Positions 1 through 10,071 of a stretch of DNA of 64,000 bases are shown here, in pieces. A model generated the notes under the pieces. That model saw only the letters and a program-made list of their open reading frames with translations, had not been told where the DNA came from and did not search any database. Position numbers and translations under genes: made by a program. Position 1 is the stretch's first letter; each line of letters opens with the position of its first letter. This DNA comes from Nemertoderma westbladi (taxonomy: Eukaryota > Xenacoelomorpha > Nemertodermatida > Nemertodermatidae), in the NCBI GenBank assembly GCA_032718475.1, contig JAUCBJ010002279.1:1-64000 (forward strand), written 5' to 3'.

Positions 1-11
1 TCCATATGTTA

Positions 12-719
12 TTAAGTTATGGAGTCCCTAGATATTTGTCGGATTAGGGAAGTGGTCGTAGGAAGAGTATCTTGCCTTCCATAGTTTCCGGACAGTTTTC
101 GGTCTCTTTCCAGTAAACATAAACGACTAGCTGGGCGATTGAGTTGTTGTGTTACTTTCTCCGCTCCCTTGGCCTGTCTAATCTTCACCGGGGTAAGATG
201 AGGAGGCCATTCTTCTTCTTCTTTACTTAAGAAGTCGGATCCACCTAACCAGCCTGGAGTATCTATCAGTTCTTGAGGAGTTGCTCCTCTGGAAGCGATG
301 TCGGCTGGATTAATCGTCCCAAGGCAATGTCTCCATTGATCTACATTGGAGTTAATATCGTCATTATCTGAGGAGTATGGTGTTTCCTCAGTTGGATCGT
401 CCACATCACTGCTCTCCACTTCCCATTCCTTTACTTGGTATACCTGTTGTTGAGGTAATCTCTCTTTGAGAGTTCTACGGGAAGGGCCAGTGAAGTACCA
501 ACCTACTCTAGTTCTTACCGCATAGGTTTGTAGTGGCTGCGGTTGAGCAGGCCGTTTCTCCAATGTCTCGAGCGCCTCATGCGCGTTTTGGCCGATGAGT
601 ATTTGCACTCCAGGATAATCTGTCTGGAATCGAGGTATCTTAAGATGTTGGATGCTCTCATCCTCGTCCCAATTATAAAGGTCTGCTTGGGTAGTAGCGA
701 AGTTCTTTATAGCCACCAT
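12..719 (-). pseudogene. BEL/Pao pol remnant: protease tail joined to post-RT segment, RT deleted
   Basis: This 235-residue frame carries on from the gag-protease frame just upstream, after a stop and frame change near 720. Its first ~110 residues look like the end of the BEL/Pao protease region: an ILIG motif, then AVRTRVGWYFTGP, matching the family pattern that precedes reverse transcriptase. From about residue 128 it jumps to WRHCLGTINPADIASRGA and a GWLGG..EEEEWPP stretch, which in BEL/Pao lies after RT and RNase H. The RT and most of RNase H (several hundred residues) are therefore missing. I infer an internal deletion. The element runs off the left edge, so integrase and the 3' LTR cannot be judged. 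This copy cannot encode polymerase. Confidence 0.8.
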
Positions 720-721
720 TT

Positions 722-3700
722 TTACCGACCTAATTTATCCTGGGGGGTGGACAACACACCTACATAGTAATCTGCCGTTAGGGTAGATTTCCAAACCTGC
801 ATAATTCCTGACATATTCAATTTAGTCCGGAATTTGGGTTGTCCAGCAAAGATATCTTCGGCTAGTTCTTGATCGATGAATGTTCCTGTGCTGCCGGAGT
901 CAAGGAGGGCGTTCACTATGTAACTTTTGTTAGGACCGTGAACTCTTACCTGCACTACAGGAAATTCTCTGATTCCTACGTTGGAAGTTGGAGCTTTCCA
1001 AGATGGTTGTCTGTCAAAGGTAGTTGGGGGGAACTCATTGTTGGTGTCCTTTTCATGCGTAAGTGCTCGATACACTGCGGTATTTATTAGGTAACAGGAT
1101 TCGTTGGCGTCGGAGAATTCGTCCGTATAGAATCCTTCCATCTCAGATTCTTGATCAGTGTCATTTACATCACTGAATTGGACATGTAGTTCGGGCTCAC
1201 TTACCTGACTCGGGTTGTCTCGTTCGAACTCACTGTGTAACAAGATGTGATGTTTCGCGCCACACTTTGCACACTTTACGTCGGAGTAACAGGTTCGCCG
1301 TTGGTGTCCTGATCTGAGGCAATTATAGCATAACCGCTTATTCCACAGGACTGCACGTCTGTCTACAAGGGATTTCTTTAGAAATTCAGCACACGCACTC
1401 AAACGGTGGGGCCCGTCGCACAGCGCACATTTTGGTTTGATGTTACTCACTTTACCTTGGGTAACGTTATGCACTCTCGTTCTTTCTTTGGGCTTTCTTC
1501 CGTGAATTCTCTTAGGAGACGTAGGAGGAGTTGTTGTTACCTGTTCTCTCCTGTCACTGGTTCGAGACTTGTATTTACTTACGTCTTTATAGGTCTTGTT
1601 GTCATAGTAAGATTTCACTGTGTCTTTCCCGCTGTCCTCTTCTTGAGAAGCTTGGCTTTCGCCGTCGTCAGTGTAACACACTGGTGTTACTCTTCTCCTA
1701 GAAGCGGGTTTCTCACTTACCTTATTTTCCGATGTTTTCTCTCTGGACTGCTTGATGAGTTGTAGTTTTACTTCACCATCTAAGAAGGACATGAGATCCG
1801 CCATGGTAGTGCTTCGTTGTTGTTGTTCATTCATGTACAACACTTTCTTGTCCCAGCGTGTACATACTCCACCCTTTGGTAAAGTAGAGACTACGGCTCC
1901 AATAACCATGGAACTCTGATATTCCTGAGACTTACCTAACCAGTCCAATTGTCTACAGATCTCCTGAATCTCATCGGAAAACTCTATAATCCCGCTACTA
2001 AGGAAGTGTCGGGGGGCTACTAATTTTGCATACAAATACTTAGCTATGTTATCCTTGTTACCATACCTGATGTTTAATGTATCCCAAACTTGTCTTAATC
2101 CTTCTGGATGTCCAATGAACTTTAACGCCATTAACTTGGGAGGTCCTTCCAAGCACTTGATGAGGAACCTAAGTTTCTCTCCGTTAGATAGTACAGAGTT
2201 CTGTATGCTGTCTTTGTAATATTCATTGAAAGGTAACCATTTCATCTCATCTCCATTGAATTTGATGATCTCTCCCACTTTGACCGCTTGGCGGGCTTCT
2301 GTTCTAGCCATCTGACGCGTAAAGCTTTCTTGGGCCATTGTGTTATTTAATATCGAATTATCGGTATATAAATTTCTCGGATCATTATCAGGTCTATAGG
2401 GAACATCATTAACAACAGGTTTATAATCACCCTTAATAGGGTTTGCTATAGGAGTTTCTACTTCACTAGCAGTATAGATGCGTGTAGGCTCCACACCTTG
2501 CGCATGTAATACTTCAGACCTAACAGGTTGACACAATGTTACAGGGGGTATTGGTATCGCCTTTTGTATATTGACTAATTTGTCGCATTCTAGCGCGATA
2601 CTTTGTTGCACTTCTTGTAATTCGGCCCTACCTTCCCTTACTGTTCCCTTAAGTTGGTGGACAGTCTCCTGCATCTGTCCGAGCAGGAGATTCATCCCCC
2701 GCCGTCCCTCCTCTACCCACTCGACCGCCGAAGCGGGAGTCGCCAACATTGTAGCGGGCTGACGCGGGACGACGGGAGACAAATCTTTGATTTCTCTCTC
2801 AGCGTCCAGGACAGGGATATTCTCACGGACTGTTCTACCGGGTACATGCAGTGTAGTACTGTGTAAATGGAATTTAGAGTTTGTTTCAGGGAGTACAGGT
2901 GTCTCTAGCACCGAAGGGGTGGCTTCGAGAAAAGGCCTAATTATTTCAGGCTCATCTGTTATAGTAGGGAGTTTGTTGACGGTAATAATTCGGTCTGTGG
3001 GTACTGCACTACCTACTGTTGTGCTAGCTAATTGTTTTCTAACAGCTGGGGGCAAATCAGGCAATTTATGACGGTGAGATGTTCTTCTACGTCTACTGAG
3101 ACGAGATTGATTTCCTCCACCTTCAGGATCGGTGGTATCCCCTTCCTCCGATGATGTATAGCCTTGGCGTTTGGAAGTAGATCGACTCATCATCTGCATT
3201 CGCCTGTCTGTTAACTGCCTACCGATGCTGTCTTGCATCTCCTGCAGATTTTCTAACTCCAGCTGGGCGGTCTCCTCAGACGCTCTCCGTTCTGCTTCTG
3301 CCACTGCCTCCGCCGCCTTTCTTTCCACCTTTCTGTCTGCTTCTGCTTTTGCCTCCGCCGCTTTTATTTCCGCTTCGGCCGCTGCTTCTGCCGCCTTTCT
3401 GTCTGCTTCTGCTTTTGCCTCCGCCGCTTTTATTTCCGCTTCGGCCGCTGCTTCTGCTGCTTTTCTTTCCGCCTTTCTGTCTGCTTCTGCTGTTGTCATT
3501 GCCGCTGCTATTGCTGCTGCCTTTTTGTCTTCAATCCGCCTTTTCTTTACTTGTTCTTCTTGAGCTCTAGCTATGCGGAGACGTTCATCAAATTTAGCTT
3601 GGTCCGCAGCTATCATCTCAGTATCGATTGCGTCCAACACAAGTTGGGTTCCTTCACTATTAGGGGAAAGTCCAGACAGCCGTCTCCTCAACTCTTCGTC

Positions 3701-4699
3701 TCCTAGGAATCGCTGATAGTCGGACAGATAAATGTCGATAGCGTCTCTAGTTCGCGGTCTCTCTGCTGTCACTTCGCTTTCCGCTTGAGAAAGGGTGGGA
3801 TCGGTTGGTTCTTCATAGGTTGGTCTCTCAGCCAGCTGGGATTTCCACTGGGCAGTTTCTTGTACTTTGAGACTTACCCGCTGAAACCAAGTCTTGACAG
3901 CAACCTGCAGCGACGTGTCCTGTCTTCTTTTGGAAGTTTCCTCAAAGGCTGACAAGATTAGTCTAATGCGTAGGGTTCTTTCGCGTACTTGATATAGCAG
4001 CTCATCCTGCTCTTGAGGTCCTTGGGGTTGTCGAAACAGTTGTTCTTCTAATCGCTCTAAGGAGCCGAAGAATCCCTGCACATATCCTGCTGCCGACCTC
4101 TTCCAAACAGCTGGATCCATTGTATCTTTAGTCACTCCCATCCTGTGTATATCTTCCCAAGTAGCTTCGGACAAATCTAACGGGAGTCCGGGTCCGGGAA
4201 AGTTCCATTGTGACTCGACAATAGACATCAATTCTTCCCTGGCGTATCCCGCATAACTATCTTGGGTCGCTCTCTTACTTCTCGCCCAATCGGCTTGATG
4301 TTCCTCCACCGCAATCAATATAGTAGTTAGCACTGCGGCAGGAAGGGTGAGAAGGGGATCCGAGTAGGCTGTAGCCGCCATCTGCACTCCGCGTTCGGGG
4401 GTCAGCTCTACAGTATCCGAACTACTGGAGCTATCGGATCGCTGGAAACGAGTTTCTTGACTAGGCTGTTGCTGCTGCTGGACAGCTGCTTCCTGGTTCC
4501 GTTTGACTTGGGCCCGAGTGCCGATGATAGACCTACGGTGTTGGATTAGCTTAGGGTCTGACACTACTACTGGAGGGACGACCTTTCTTTCAGTAGGAGG
4601 TGAGCTGAACTCCTTTCTTAATCGCTCCACACTCCTATCTGTGTCACAGATGGTTGTATCGATTAGACTGTCTGACAGGTTTTGCTGGGTGTCAGACAT
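722..4699 (-). CDS. BEL/Pao retrotransposon gag-protease polyprotein
   Basis: One long 1325-codon frame, starting at the ATG complementary to 4697-4699. The N-terminal third is polar and includes an alanine/glutamate/lysine-rich coiled-coil stretch (about residues 385-480) built from near-identical 66-bp units. Around residues 800-900 is a DUF1759-type gag segment (IKFNGDEMKWLPF, then EGLRQVWDTL). At about 1088-1145 are CCHC-like zinc knuckles (CALCDGPH..C, CYNCLRSGHQRRTC, CAKCGAKH). At about 1265 an ALLDSGSTGTF motif marks the DUF1758/retropepsin aspartic protease (DSG active site). This order is that of BEL/Pao elements. The frame stops inside the protease at LGR; the remainder is in another frame downstream. 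The frame is otherwise open, so the insertion is probably fairly young. Confidence 0.88.
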   Translation of the reverse strand: MSDTQQNLSDSLIDTTICDTDRSVERLRKEFSSPPTERKVVPPVVVSDPKLIQHRRSIIGTRAQVKRNQEAAVQQQQQPSQETRFQRSDSSSSSDTVELTPERGVQMAATAYSDPLLTLPAAVLTTILIAVEEHQADWARSKRATQDSYAGYAREELMSIVESQWNFPGPGLPLDLSEATWEDIHRMGVTKDTMDPAVWKRSAAGYVQGFFGSLERLEEQLFRQPQGPQEQDELLYQVRERTLRIRLILSAFEETSKRRQDTSLQVAVKTWFQRVSLKVQETAQWKSQLAERPTYEEPTDPTLSQAESEVTAERPRTRDAIDIYLSDYQRFLGDEELRRRLSGLSPNSEGTQLVLDAIDTEMIAADQAKFDERLRIARAQEEQVKKRRIEDKKAAAIAAAMTTAEADRKAERKAAEAAAEAEIKAAEAKAEADRKAAEAAAEAEIKAAEAKAEADRKVERKAAEAVAEAERRASEETAQLELENLQEMQDSIGRQLTDRRMQMMSRSTSKRQGYTSSEEGDTTDPEGGGNQSRLSRRRRTSHRHKLPDLPPAVRKQLASTTVGSAVPTDRIITVNKLPTITDEPEIIRPFLEATPSVLETPVLPETNSKFHLHSTTLHVPGRTVRENIPVLDAEREIKDLSPVVPRQPATMLATPASAVEWVEEGRRGMNLLLGQMQETVHQLKGTVREGRAELQEVQQSIALECDKLVNIQKAIPIPPVTLCQPVRSEVLHAQGVEPTRIYTASEVETPIANPIKGDYKPVVNDVPYRPDNDPRNLYTDNSILNNTMAQESFTRQMARTEARQAVKVGEIIKFNGDEMKWLPFNEYYKDSIQNSVLSNGEKLRFLIKCLEGPPKLMALKFIGHPEGLRQVWDTLNIRYGNKDNIAKYLYAKLVAPRHFLSSGIIEFSDEIQEICRQLDWLGKSQEYQSSMVIGAVVSTLPKGGVCTRWDKKVLYMNEQQQRSTTMADLMSFLDGEVKLQLIKQSREKTSENKVSEKPASRRRVTPVCYTDDGESQASQEEDSGKDTVKSYYDNKTYKDVSKYKSRTSDRREQVTTTPPTSPKRIHGRKPKERTRVHNVTQGKVSNIKPKCALCDGPHRLSACAEFLKKSLVDRRAVLWNKRLCYNCLRSGHQRRTCYSDVKCAKCGAKHHILLHSEFERDNPSQVSEPELHVQFSDVNDTDQESEMEGFYTDEFSDANESCYLINTAVYRALTHEKDTNNEFPPTTFDRQPSWKAPTSNVGIREFPVVQVRVHGPNKSYIVNALLDSGSTGTFIDQELAEDIFAGQPKFRTKLNMSGIMQVWKSTLTADYYVGVLSTPQDKLGR

Positions 4700-4784
4700 G
4701 TTTAGCTATACAGTTGAATGCTTACTGCTATAGTCACAGTTAAAGCAAGTCTAGTAATTCAGTATGACCGTTGGCCTAGTACCG

Positions 4785-5055
4785 GTAATTTATTACAGTA
4801 TATTAGAATACCGGTATACACTTATAATATATATAAGTATTGTAACTAGTTTTGTCACAGAGTACCGGTATATAATTATAGCACAAATATATATAAATAT
4901 ATAATAGGCCTATCGTGAATACCGGAATGCAGCTTACACTTATAGTATATATAAGTATAATTATGAACTAGAATTAATTACAGAATACCGGTATGATTTC
5001 AGCACAAATTTATAGAAATAAATATAATAAGCCTATGGTAAATACCGGTATGTCA
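4785..5055. repeat. 118-bp tandem duplication with ACCGGTA boxes
   Basis: Two diverged copies spaced 118 bp apart. CACTTATA begins at 4819 and at 4937, each followed by an AT-rich stretch, an ACCGGTAT box, an AGCACAAAT block and AGGCCTAT/AAGCCTAT. It lies immediately 5' of the gag frame on the minus strand, so it may be BEL/Pao leader or LTR sequence. I could not define LTR ends. Confidence 0.6.
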
Positions 5056-5984
5056 ATTATTTTAGAATAATTGAATTTCTGAATATTTTAGGGTTACTTG
5101 GTTACTTTAACTTACTTTATTACCGTTATTTAAGCAGTAGTCCAACTGATATTGAGACCTAGTTGTTGTATGGCAGGCCTACTATTTATAAATCGTTTGA
5201 GTTGATTTATAATATTTATATACCCGTTTAAAAGGGGTTTTGTCAATATTTGAAATAAATGTTATTATTTCTGGGGGTCACTACACAGAAGCTGTGCGCT
5301 CTCAGTGAAGTGCTATTTATTGGACACTAAAAACTGATAATTCTAATTTACCTAAGTTACTTAATACTACAAATTACTTACGATACGGATGAGATTAAAT
5401 CTCTAATTAAACACAACAAAATATTACGTACGAAATTTTTAGGGTAATTTTACAGGAAGTCTACAAACCAGCCTAACAAAGGGTTAGAATTCTGGTTATT
5501 ACAACGGACAGGGTACTACGGTATTTGAAAATAATAAGTAGTAGTAAATATATTGCACTGTCCAGATAGGAAAATACCACCGCCTGACGACCTATAGCCG
5601 TATCGCTATAGGTACTACGTTATGTATCACGGAGTGTTCCTACCTGGAAGTTAATTACCGCGGACTACCAGATCCAACGTGCCTATTAACCACTTTACAA
5701 CACAAATATACTGCCTACACACTAATTACTTCGGAAAGCATTGTACACTAAACCCTAAATTAGGTACAAGTACTGGTACAACAAATAATCAGTAGTTAAA
5801 TATACTTGAACAGTTAAAAGAACCACGGTATCTGCTGGAGTGACCAGAGCACAAAGTCACCAGTCTTTTCCTACGCCAAGCAGCCCGTGTAGTACCGGGG
5901 TTAATTTAACTATAACGGTATGTGTAACAAGAACAATTACTGTAGGAATAAACTTGGGGACATTGAATGTTGCGAATAATCGCA
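5056..5984. other. AT-rich noncoding spacer
   Basis: No convincing coding frame, RNA gene or clear repeat was seen. It lies upstream of the minus-strand BEL/Pao frame and could be LTR or untranslated leader. Confidence 0.4.
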
Positions 5985-6590
5985 TAAACTCTGAATAATA
6001 AATATTACGCTACCCGTACAGAATACTCAAACAAATACAAACCAAACGCTGGCAGACTACCACCAAGCCTAAATAAACTACCGTACGTGTAGATTCCGAA
6101 ATGGTTAGTTAGTATGCGTTCTAACACGGTAGTACGACTTATTCTTTAAGAGGGGATTGACCTTACAGCTATGGCTGCCCCAACTTACTAACTGGCACTT
6201 TATCAGACAAACTCTACACACGCAGCAATCTCTTCAGACCTAATAATAGCTAGACAACAATCTAGCCTACAAAATATCTGAGTAATAACTATTACGGTAC
6301 CTGAACAGACCACACAAACAAACACAGGCCTAAACGCTAGCAGAATACTGTCAAGCCTAAATAAACTACAGTATGTGCAGATTCCAAAATGGTTAGTTAG
6401 TATGCGTTCTAACACGGTAGTACAACTTATTCTTTAAGAGGGGATTGACCTTACAGCTATGGCTGCCCCAACTTACTATCTGGCACTCTATCGGACAAAC
6501 TCTACACACGCAGTAATCTCTCCAAACCCAACAACAATCCGACAACAGTCCGGCCTACAATTATCTGAACAATCTGACCAGACTTACACG
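5985..6590. repeat. 288-bp tandem duplication (about two copies)
   Basis: The block AAATGGTTAGTTAGTATGCG begins at 6099 and again at 6387, a 288-bp period. Long near-identical sequence follows both, including TTATTCTTTAAGAGGGGATT and the CTCTACACACGCAG box. A partial third start (CCTACAATTATCTGAACA) closes the block. The short minus-strand frames here merely read through the repeat. Confidence 0.8.
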
Positions 6591-6740
6591 TCTTCAGCTC
6601 AATATTAACTTACATGTAAATAAAACCGACAGAAATAAGTAAAATCTCAATAAAAAACCAGGGCGGCCGTCCCTGATTAAATACTAAGACCTACCAGTAT
6701 ACAATAATCAAAATCGAATAATACTAATGTACTTATACTG

Positions 6741-6872
6741 GAAGTACCGGTTAGGACAGTTGGGCCTACGGACCTACAGAAGTACCGGTTCTGGCAGTTG
6801 GACCTACGGACCTACAGCAGTACCGGTTCTGGCAGTTGGGCCTACTGACCTACAGAAGTACCGGTTCAGGTT
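6741..6872. repeat. 38-bp minisatellite, about 3.5 copies
   Basis: AGTACCGGTT recurs at 6743, 6781, 6819 and 6857, exactly 38 bp apart, with GGCAGTTGG and CTACGGACCTACAG between. The array is short and imperfect. The + strand frame through it is a by-product. Confidence 0.85.
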
Positions 6873-8190
6873 TACCGGTCGACCGGTACTTTCAACTTTA
6901 TTGCTTACTGCAATAAAGACAATAACTGTTATTGTACGCGCTTTTGAAGACCTTTAGCAGTTTAACCTGCCAAAATTTATATGTCTTTTGGTTTATAAAT
7001 AGACTTTAGAAGTTGACAAATATTTAATACCAATAAACACAACATTAGCAGAAGCCAGCCTAGTGCGCGTCCATTCACCCGCTGGATATACCCGGGAGAC
7101 TAGATTCTGAGGGCTTAGATTATTATTGCAGTGTAAGCTTACTGTATTATTCGATTGATCATTAATACATAATTTCTGACTAATATTATTCACTTTAGGA
7201 CGTGGCGCTCTATCTAGGTAAACAGAGATATGACTTATACTAATCACAACGGTAAGTCAGTAAGGCTTATGATTCACGTATGAGGCGCATTCTTTAGGAA
7301 ATGCTTAGTTATCAGTCACAATCATGCACACTACCGGTAACACACAATACTGCTCACTAAATTGCCGACCATCAATGAATTTTATCATATAAAAAGAGAA
7401 CAGCAACTGACTCATGTAGTGCTTATCAAATAGCATTAAATTCACTACAAACCACAATAATATAAGTCGCAATCGCTATATGTAACCTGTCTCTCTAACC
7501 TGTAGTGTATCAAGAAAATTGGGAAATTTGGGTTCTTTATAAATGTTCTCCAAATAATATTCAACCAACTGATACAAAATATGACAACAGTAAAAAGCAT
7601 TAAGACGGTAGGTTAAGATATGATATGACAAGATATGTTATGATATGAACTGAACTGATATGAACTGATAACAGTTATACGCTCTATAATCTTAAGCAGT
7701 ATCAAGAAAAACAGTAAGACTGAACACTCCTAGCATGATCTGCCAAAAAGCTCCACATCGACAGAAAAAATCGCTCTGATTGGCTGTTAAGCTAAACAAA
7801 GAACCATGTGTCCAATGGCCGTTTCCATGTCAGCAACCAGCTGTTAGATGTCGTAATCTGAATCATCAAGGCTAAGCTGTGCCAGGGTATTTTACACATT
7901 GCGGGTTTTTGCCTTACCATGTCCACCAAAGCACACATATCGAAGAATGACTTTTATGTCCATTAAAACACCTATAACGGTACCTTGCGAGCGAGGGGGA
8001 CTGAGTATATCCGCAAAAGCTTTTACAGGCCTATCAGCTTCTGGCCTACCTACCGGTATGTATTCCGCGACTTCCGGGTTTAATCCCGTCGTCCGCGCTA
8101 TCCTATCGCCTACATTACTTCTGCCAGCATGGCCTATAGTATGTGCAGTAAGGCCTACAGTATCTCCTACAGTCTGTATGTGTCACTCGG
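6873..8190. other. Noncoding spacer
   Basis: AT-rich sequence with no credible gene. 7617-7680 holds short direct repeats of the ATATGATATGA type. From about 8000 the composition shifts toward the C/T-rich block that follows. Confidence 0.4.
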
Positions 8191-8778
8191 GATCGAAGTT
8201 TAATCTTCTCGAGTAATCCTCCCCGCGGCTACCGTATTCTCGATCGGTAGGTAGATCCCATCGGAAAGTTTCTCTTCGACCCCCTCTACTGCTCTCGTCC
8301 TCGTACCGGTACATCGCGTACCCCTCTCTTGACGCTTAGTGCGCCTCGCCAGGTCGCGTCTCTCCGGGACGACGGCAATCTCCCGAAGTTTGACCCCACC
8401 GACTCTCCCTTTCCATCTCGCTATCCGTCCTCGCTCTCCTATCGTTCGCGGCGATACTTCTCCTACTATCTTCTCTTCTTCTCTTTTCAGTGCAGTGTTC
8501 CCTCTCGTGAGATCTCTCGTCGACCTCCCGGTTAAACTCCACTGTTCTTCTTCCCTCTTCTGATCGGGCTCGACGCTCCGTCCGCCCTCTCGCAACGTCA
8601 ACCTGCCTCTCTCTGCTCGATCGCACGCCGCTGGGGATACTCGCAATCCCCCTATTACTCTCCGTCGCCGGGTGTTGTGGTTTACCTAATTCGGCCTGCG
8701 CATTATCCGCCGACGCCTGTGGGACACTCTCTGCCCCCCCTCTCTCACCACTAACTTCTCGTTGTGGGACTGCTGCAG

Positions 8779-8797
8779 CCCCCCCCCCCCCCCCCCC
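8779..8797. repeat. Poly(C) tract, 19 bp
   Basis: Uninterrupted run of C within a C/T-rich stretch; another shorter run is at about 8836. Confidence 0.9.
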
Positions 8798-8847
8798 ACT
8801 CGCCACTAACTTCTCGTTGTGGGACCCCTATAGCCCCCCCACCCCCC

Positions 8848-9579
8848 TCATTCGCCACATATCACGCCGCTACCTCTTACTTCACTTCTACACCCCTCTC
8901 CAGTCGACACAATGTTTCTACTGTGGCTAGGTCTATTCACCCCCGTCTCTCTCTCTACTACTACCTGGCCTCTTTCGGGTTGACTCAACCCCGCCACCCC
9001 CTGCCTACCAACTACGTGGCCTACCAGGCCGCCGTCGGGTTGACTCAACCCCGCCACCTCCTGCCTACTAACTACGTGGCCTACCAGGCCGCCGTCGGGT
9101 TGGCTCAACCCCGCCACCTCCTGCCTACTAACTACGTGGCCTACCAGGCCGCCGTCGGGTTGACTCAACCCCGCCACCTCCTGCCCACTAACTACGTGGC
9201 CTACCAGGCCGCCGTCAGGTTGGCTCAACCCCGCCACTTCCTGCCTACTAACTGTACGGCCCACCAGGCCCTCACCTGTCGTGTTATACACGTCCGACGC
9301 GTCCACATTAATAGCACCACTGGTATTGCCATTAGTTAGATCAATTAAGTCTTCTAACTCAATTAAATTATTTTGTGCACCCAAACCAGAAACGGAATTA
9401 TTTTGTTTGTTTGAAATAAGATTATTTGAATTATTTTGTGTGACTACATTATTTGAATTATTTTGTAAATTCGAATTTGGATCATTATTTAAATTATTTG
9501 GATTATTCGTGTTTAAATTTAAATTACCGCTGCTAGGTAAAATATTTCCTGCAATAAAGGTTTGGTTAGAATTATCCAA
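8848..9579 (-). CDS. Asparagine-rich, 20-residue-repeat frame, gag-like region
   Basis: A 243-codon minus-strand frame. The first ~75 residues are extremely asparagine-rich (LNLNTNNPNNLNN). A short acidic LIELEDLIDLTNG segment follows, then about five copies of a 20-residue repeat, GGLVGHVVSRQEVAGLSQPD, encoded by a 60-bp minisatellite. I do not recognise the family. It lies downstream of two other charged, same-strand frames, so the three may be decayed or frameshifted parts of one gag-like protein of an LTR element. It could also be a fortuitous frame through repetitive DNA. No enzyme domain is visible. Confidence 0.35.
   Translation of the reverse strand: MDNSNQTFIAGNILPSSGNLNLNTNNPNNLNNDPNSNLQNNSNNVVTQNNSNNLISNKQNNSVSGLGAQNNLIELEDLIDLTNGNTSGAINVDASDVYNTTGEGLVGRTVSRQEVAGLSQPDGGLVGHVVSGQEVAGLSQPDGGLVGHVVSRQEVAGLSQPDGGLVGHVVSRQEVAGLSQPDGGLVGHVVGRQGVAGLSQPERGQVVVERETGVNRPSHSRNIVSTGEGCRSEVRGSGVICGE
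8976..9272. repeat. 60-bp minisatellite, five copies
   Basis: Units are in exact 60-bp register: TCGGGTTGACTCAACCCCG recurs at 60-bp spacing from 8976, with CTGCCTACTAACTACGTGG between. Divergence is a few bases per unit and is greatest in the last. The period is a multiple of three and the repeat stays open on both strands. Confidence 0.92.
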
Positions 9580-9605
9580 TACGGTACCATTAATATTAAC
9601 GTCGT

Positions 9606-9941
9606 CTACTGTAGTATTATTATTACCCCCCCGCCCGTACGGTCACACCAGTCTCGGGTCTGTCGTGCGGTCCCTGTAAGTGGGATATTAATAAATGTTT
9701 CCACGACCCTTGGTTCCTCATAAGCACTCGAGCCAACGTCACTCTCTGACAACCCCCTCTTCGCCAGTTCCAGCTTGCACTTCTGTCTGGATTGATACTG
9801 TATAAGTCCCGTTAGGCGGGCATGTAATTCATCCCGCGCACGCTTCCACTCTGCAACTCTCTCCTGATTCTCCCGCGCACTCTGGTCGGCCAACTTGGCC
9901 TCTCTCTCAGCTCTCTCAAGCCGTCTCGCTTCCCTCACCAT
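9606..9941 (-). CDS. Charged coiled-coil-like frame, gag-like region
   Basis: A 111-codon minus-strand frame with an N-terminal arginine/glutamate-rich helical stretch (REARRLERAEREAKLADQSA) that looks like a coiled coil. A less ordered C-terminus follows (RGLSESDVGSSAYEEPRVVE). It sits between two other unrecognised frames of the same strand. It is probably a piece of the same gag-like polyprotein separated by frameshifts in the simple-sequence stretches at 9940-10070, but no family match can be claimed. Confidence 0.3.
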   Translation of the reverse strand: MVREARRLERAEREAKLADQSARENQERVAEWKRARDELHARLTGLIQYQSRQKCKLELAKRGLSESDVGSSAYEEPRVVETFINIPLTGTARQTRDWCDRTGGGVIIILQ

Positions 9942-10071
9942 CTCACGCTCTTTACGTTCCCTCTCGCACTCTTTACGTTCATTACCCTCTCTCGCCTCAC
10001 GCTCTTTACATTCACTGTCCTCTCTCGCCTCACGCTCTTCTTATTCCTTCCTCCCTATTTCCTCGCACTCC

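Noticed and set aside
3171-3563. Plus-strand frame of Ala/Ser/Phe repeats
   Set aside because: It is the complement of the Ala/Glu/Lys-rich coiled-coil repeat in the BEL/Pao gag frame, which has zinc knuckles and a protease and is clearly the real one.
8764-9339. Plus-strand proline-rich frame over the 60-bp minisatellite
   Set aside because: It is the complement of the repeat in a C/T-rich stretch. The minus frame continues into non-repetitive sequence in line with neighbouring minus-strand frames.
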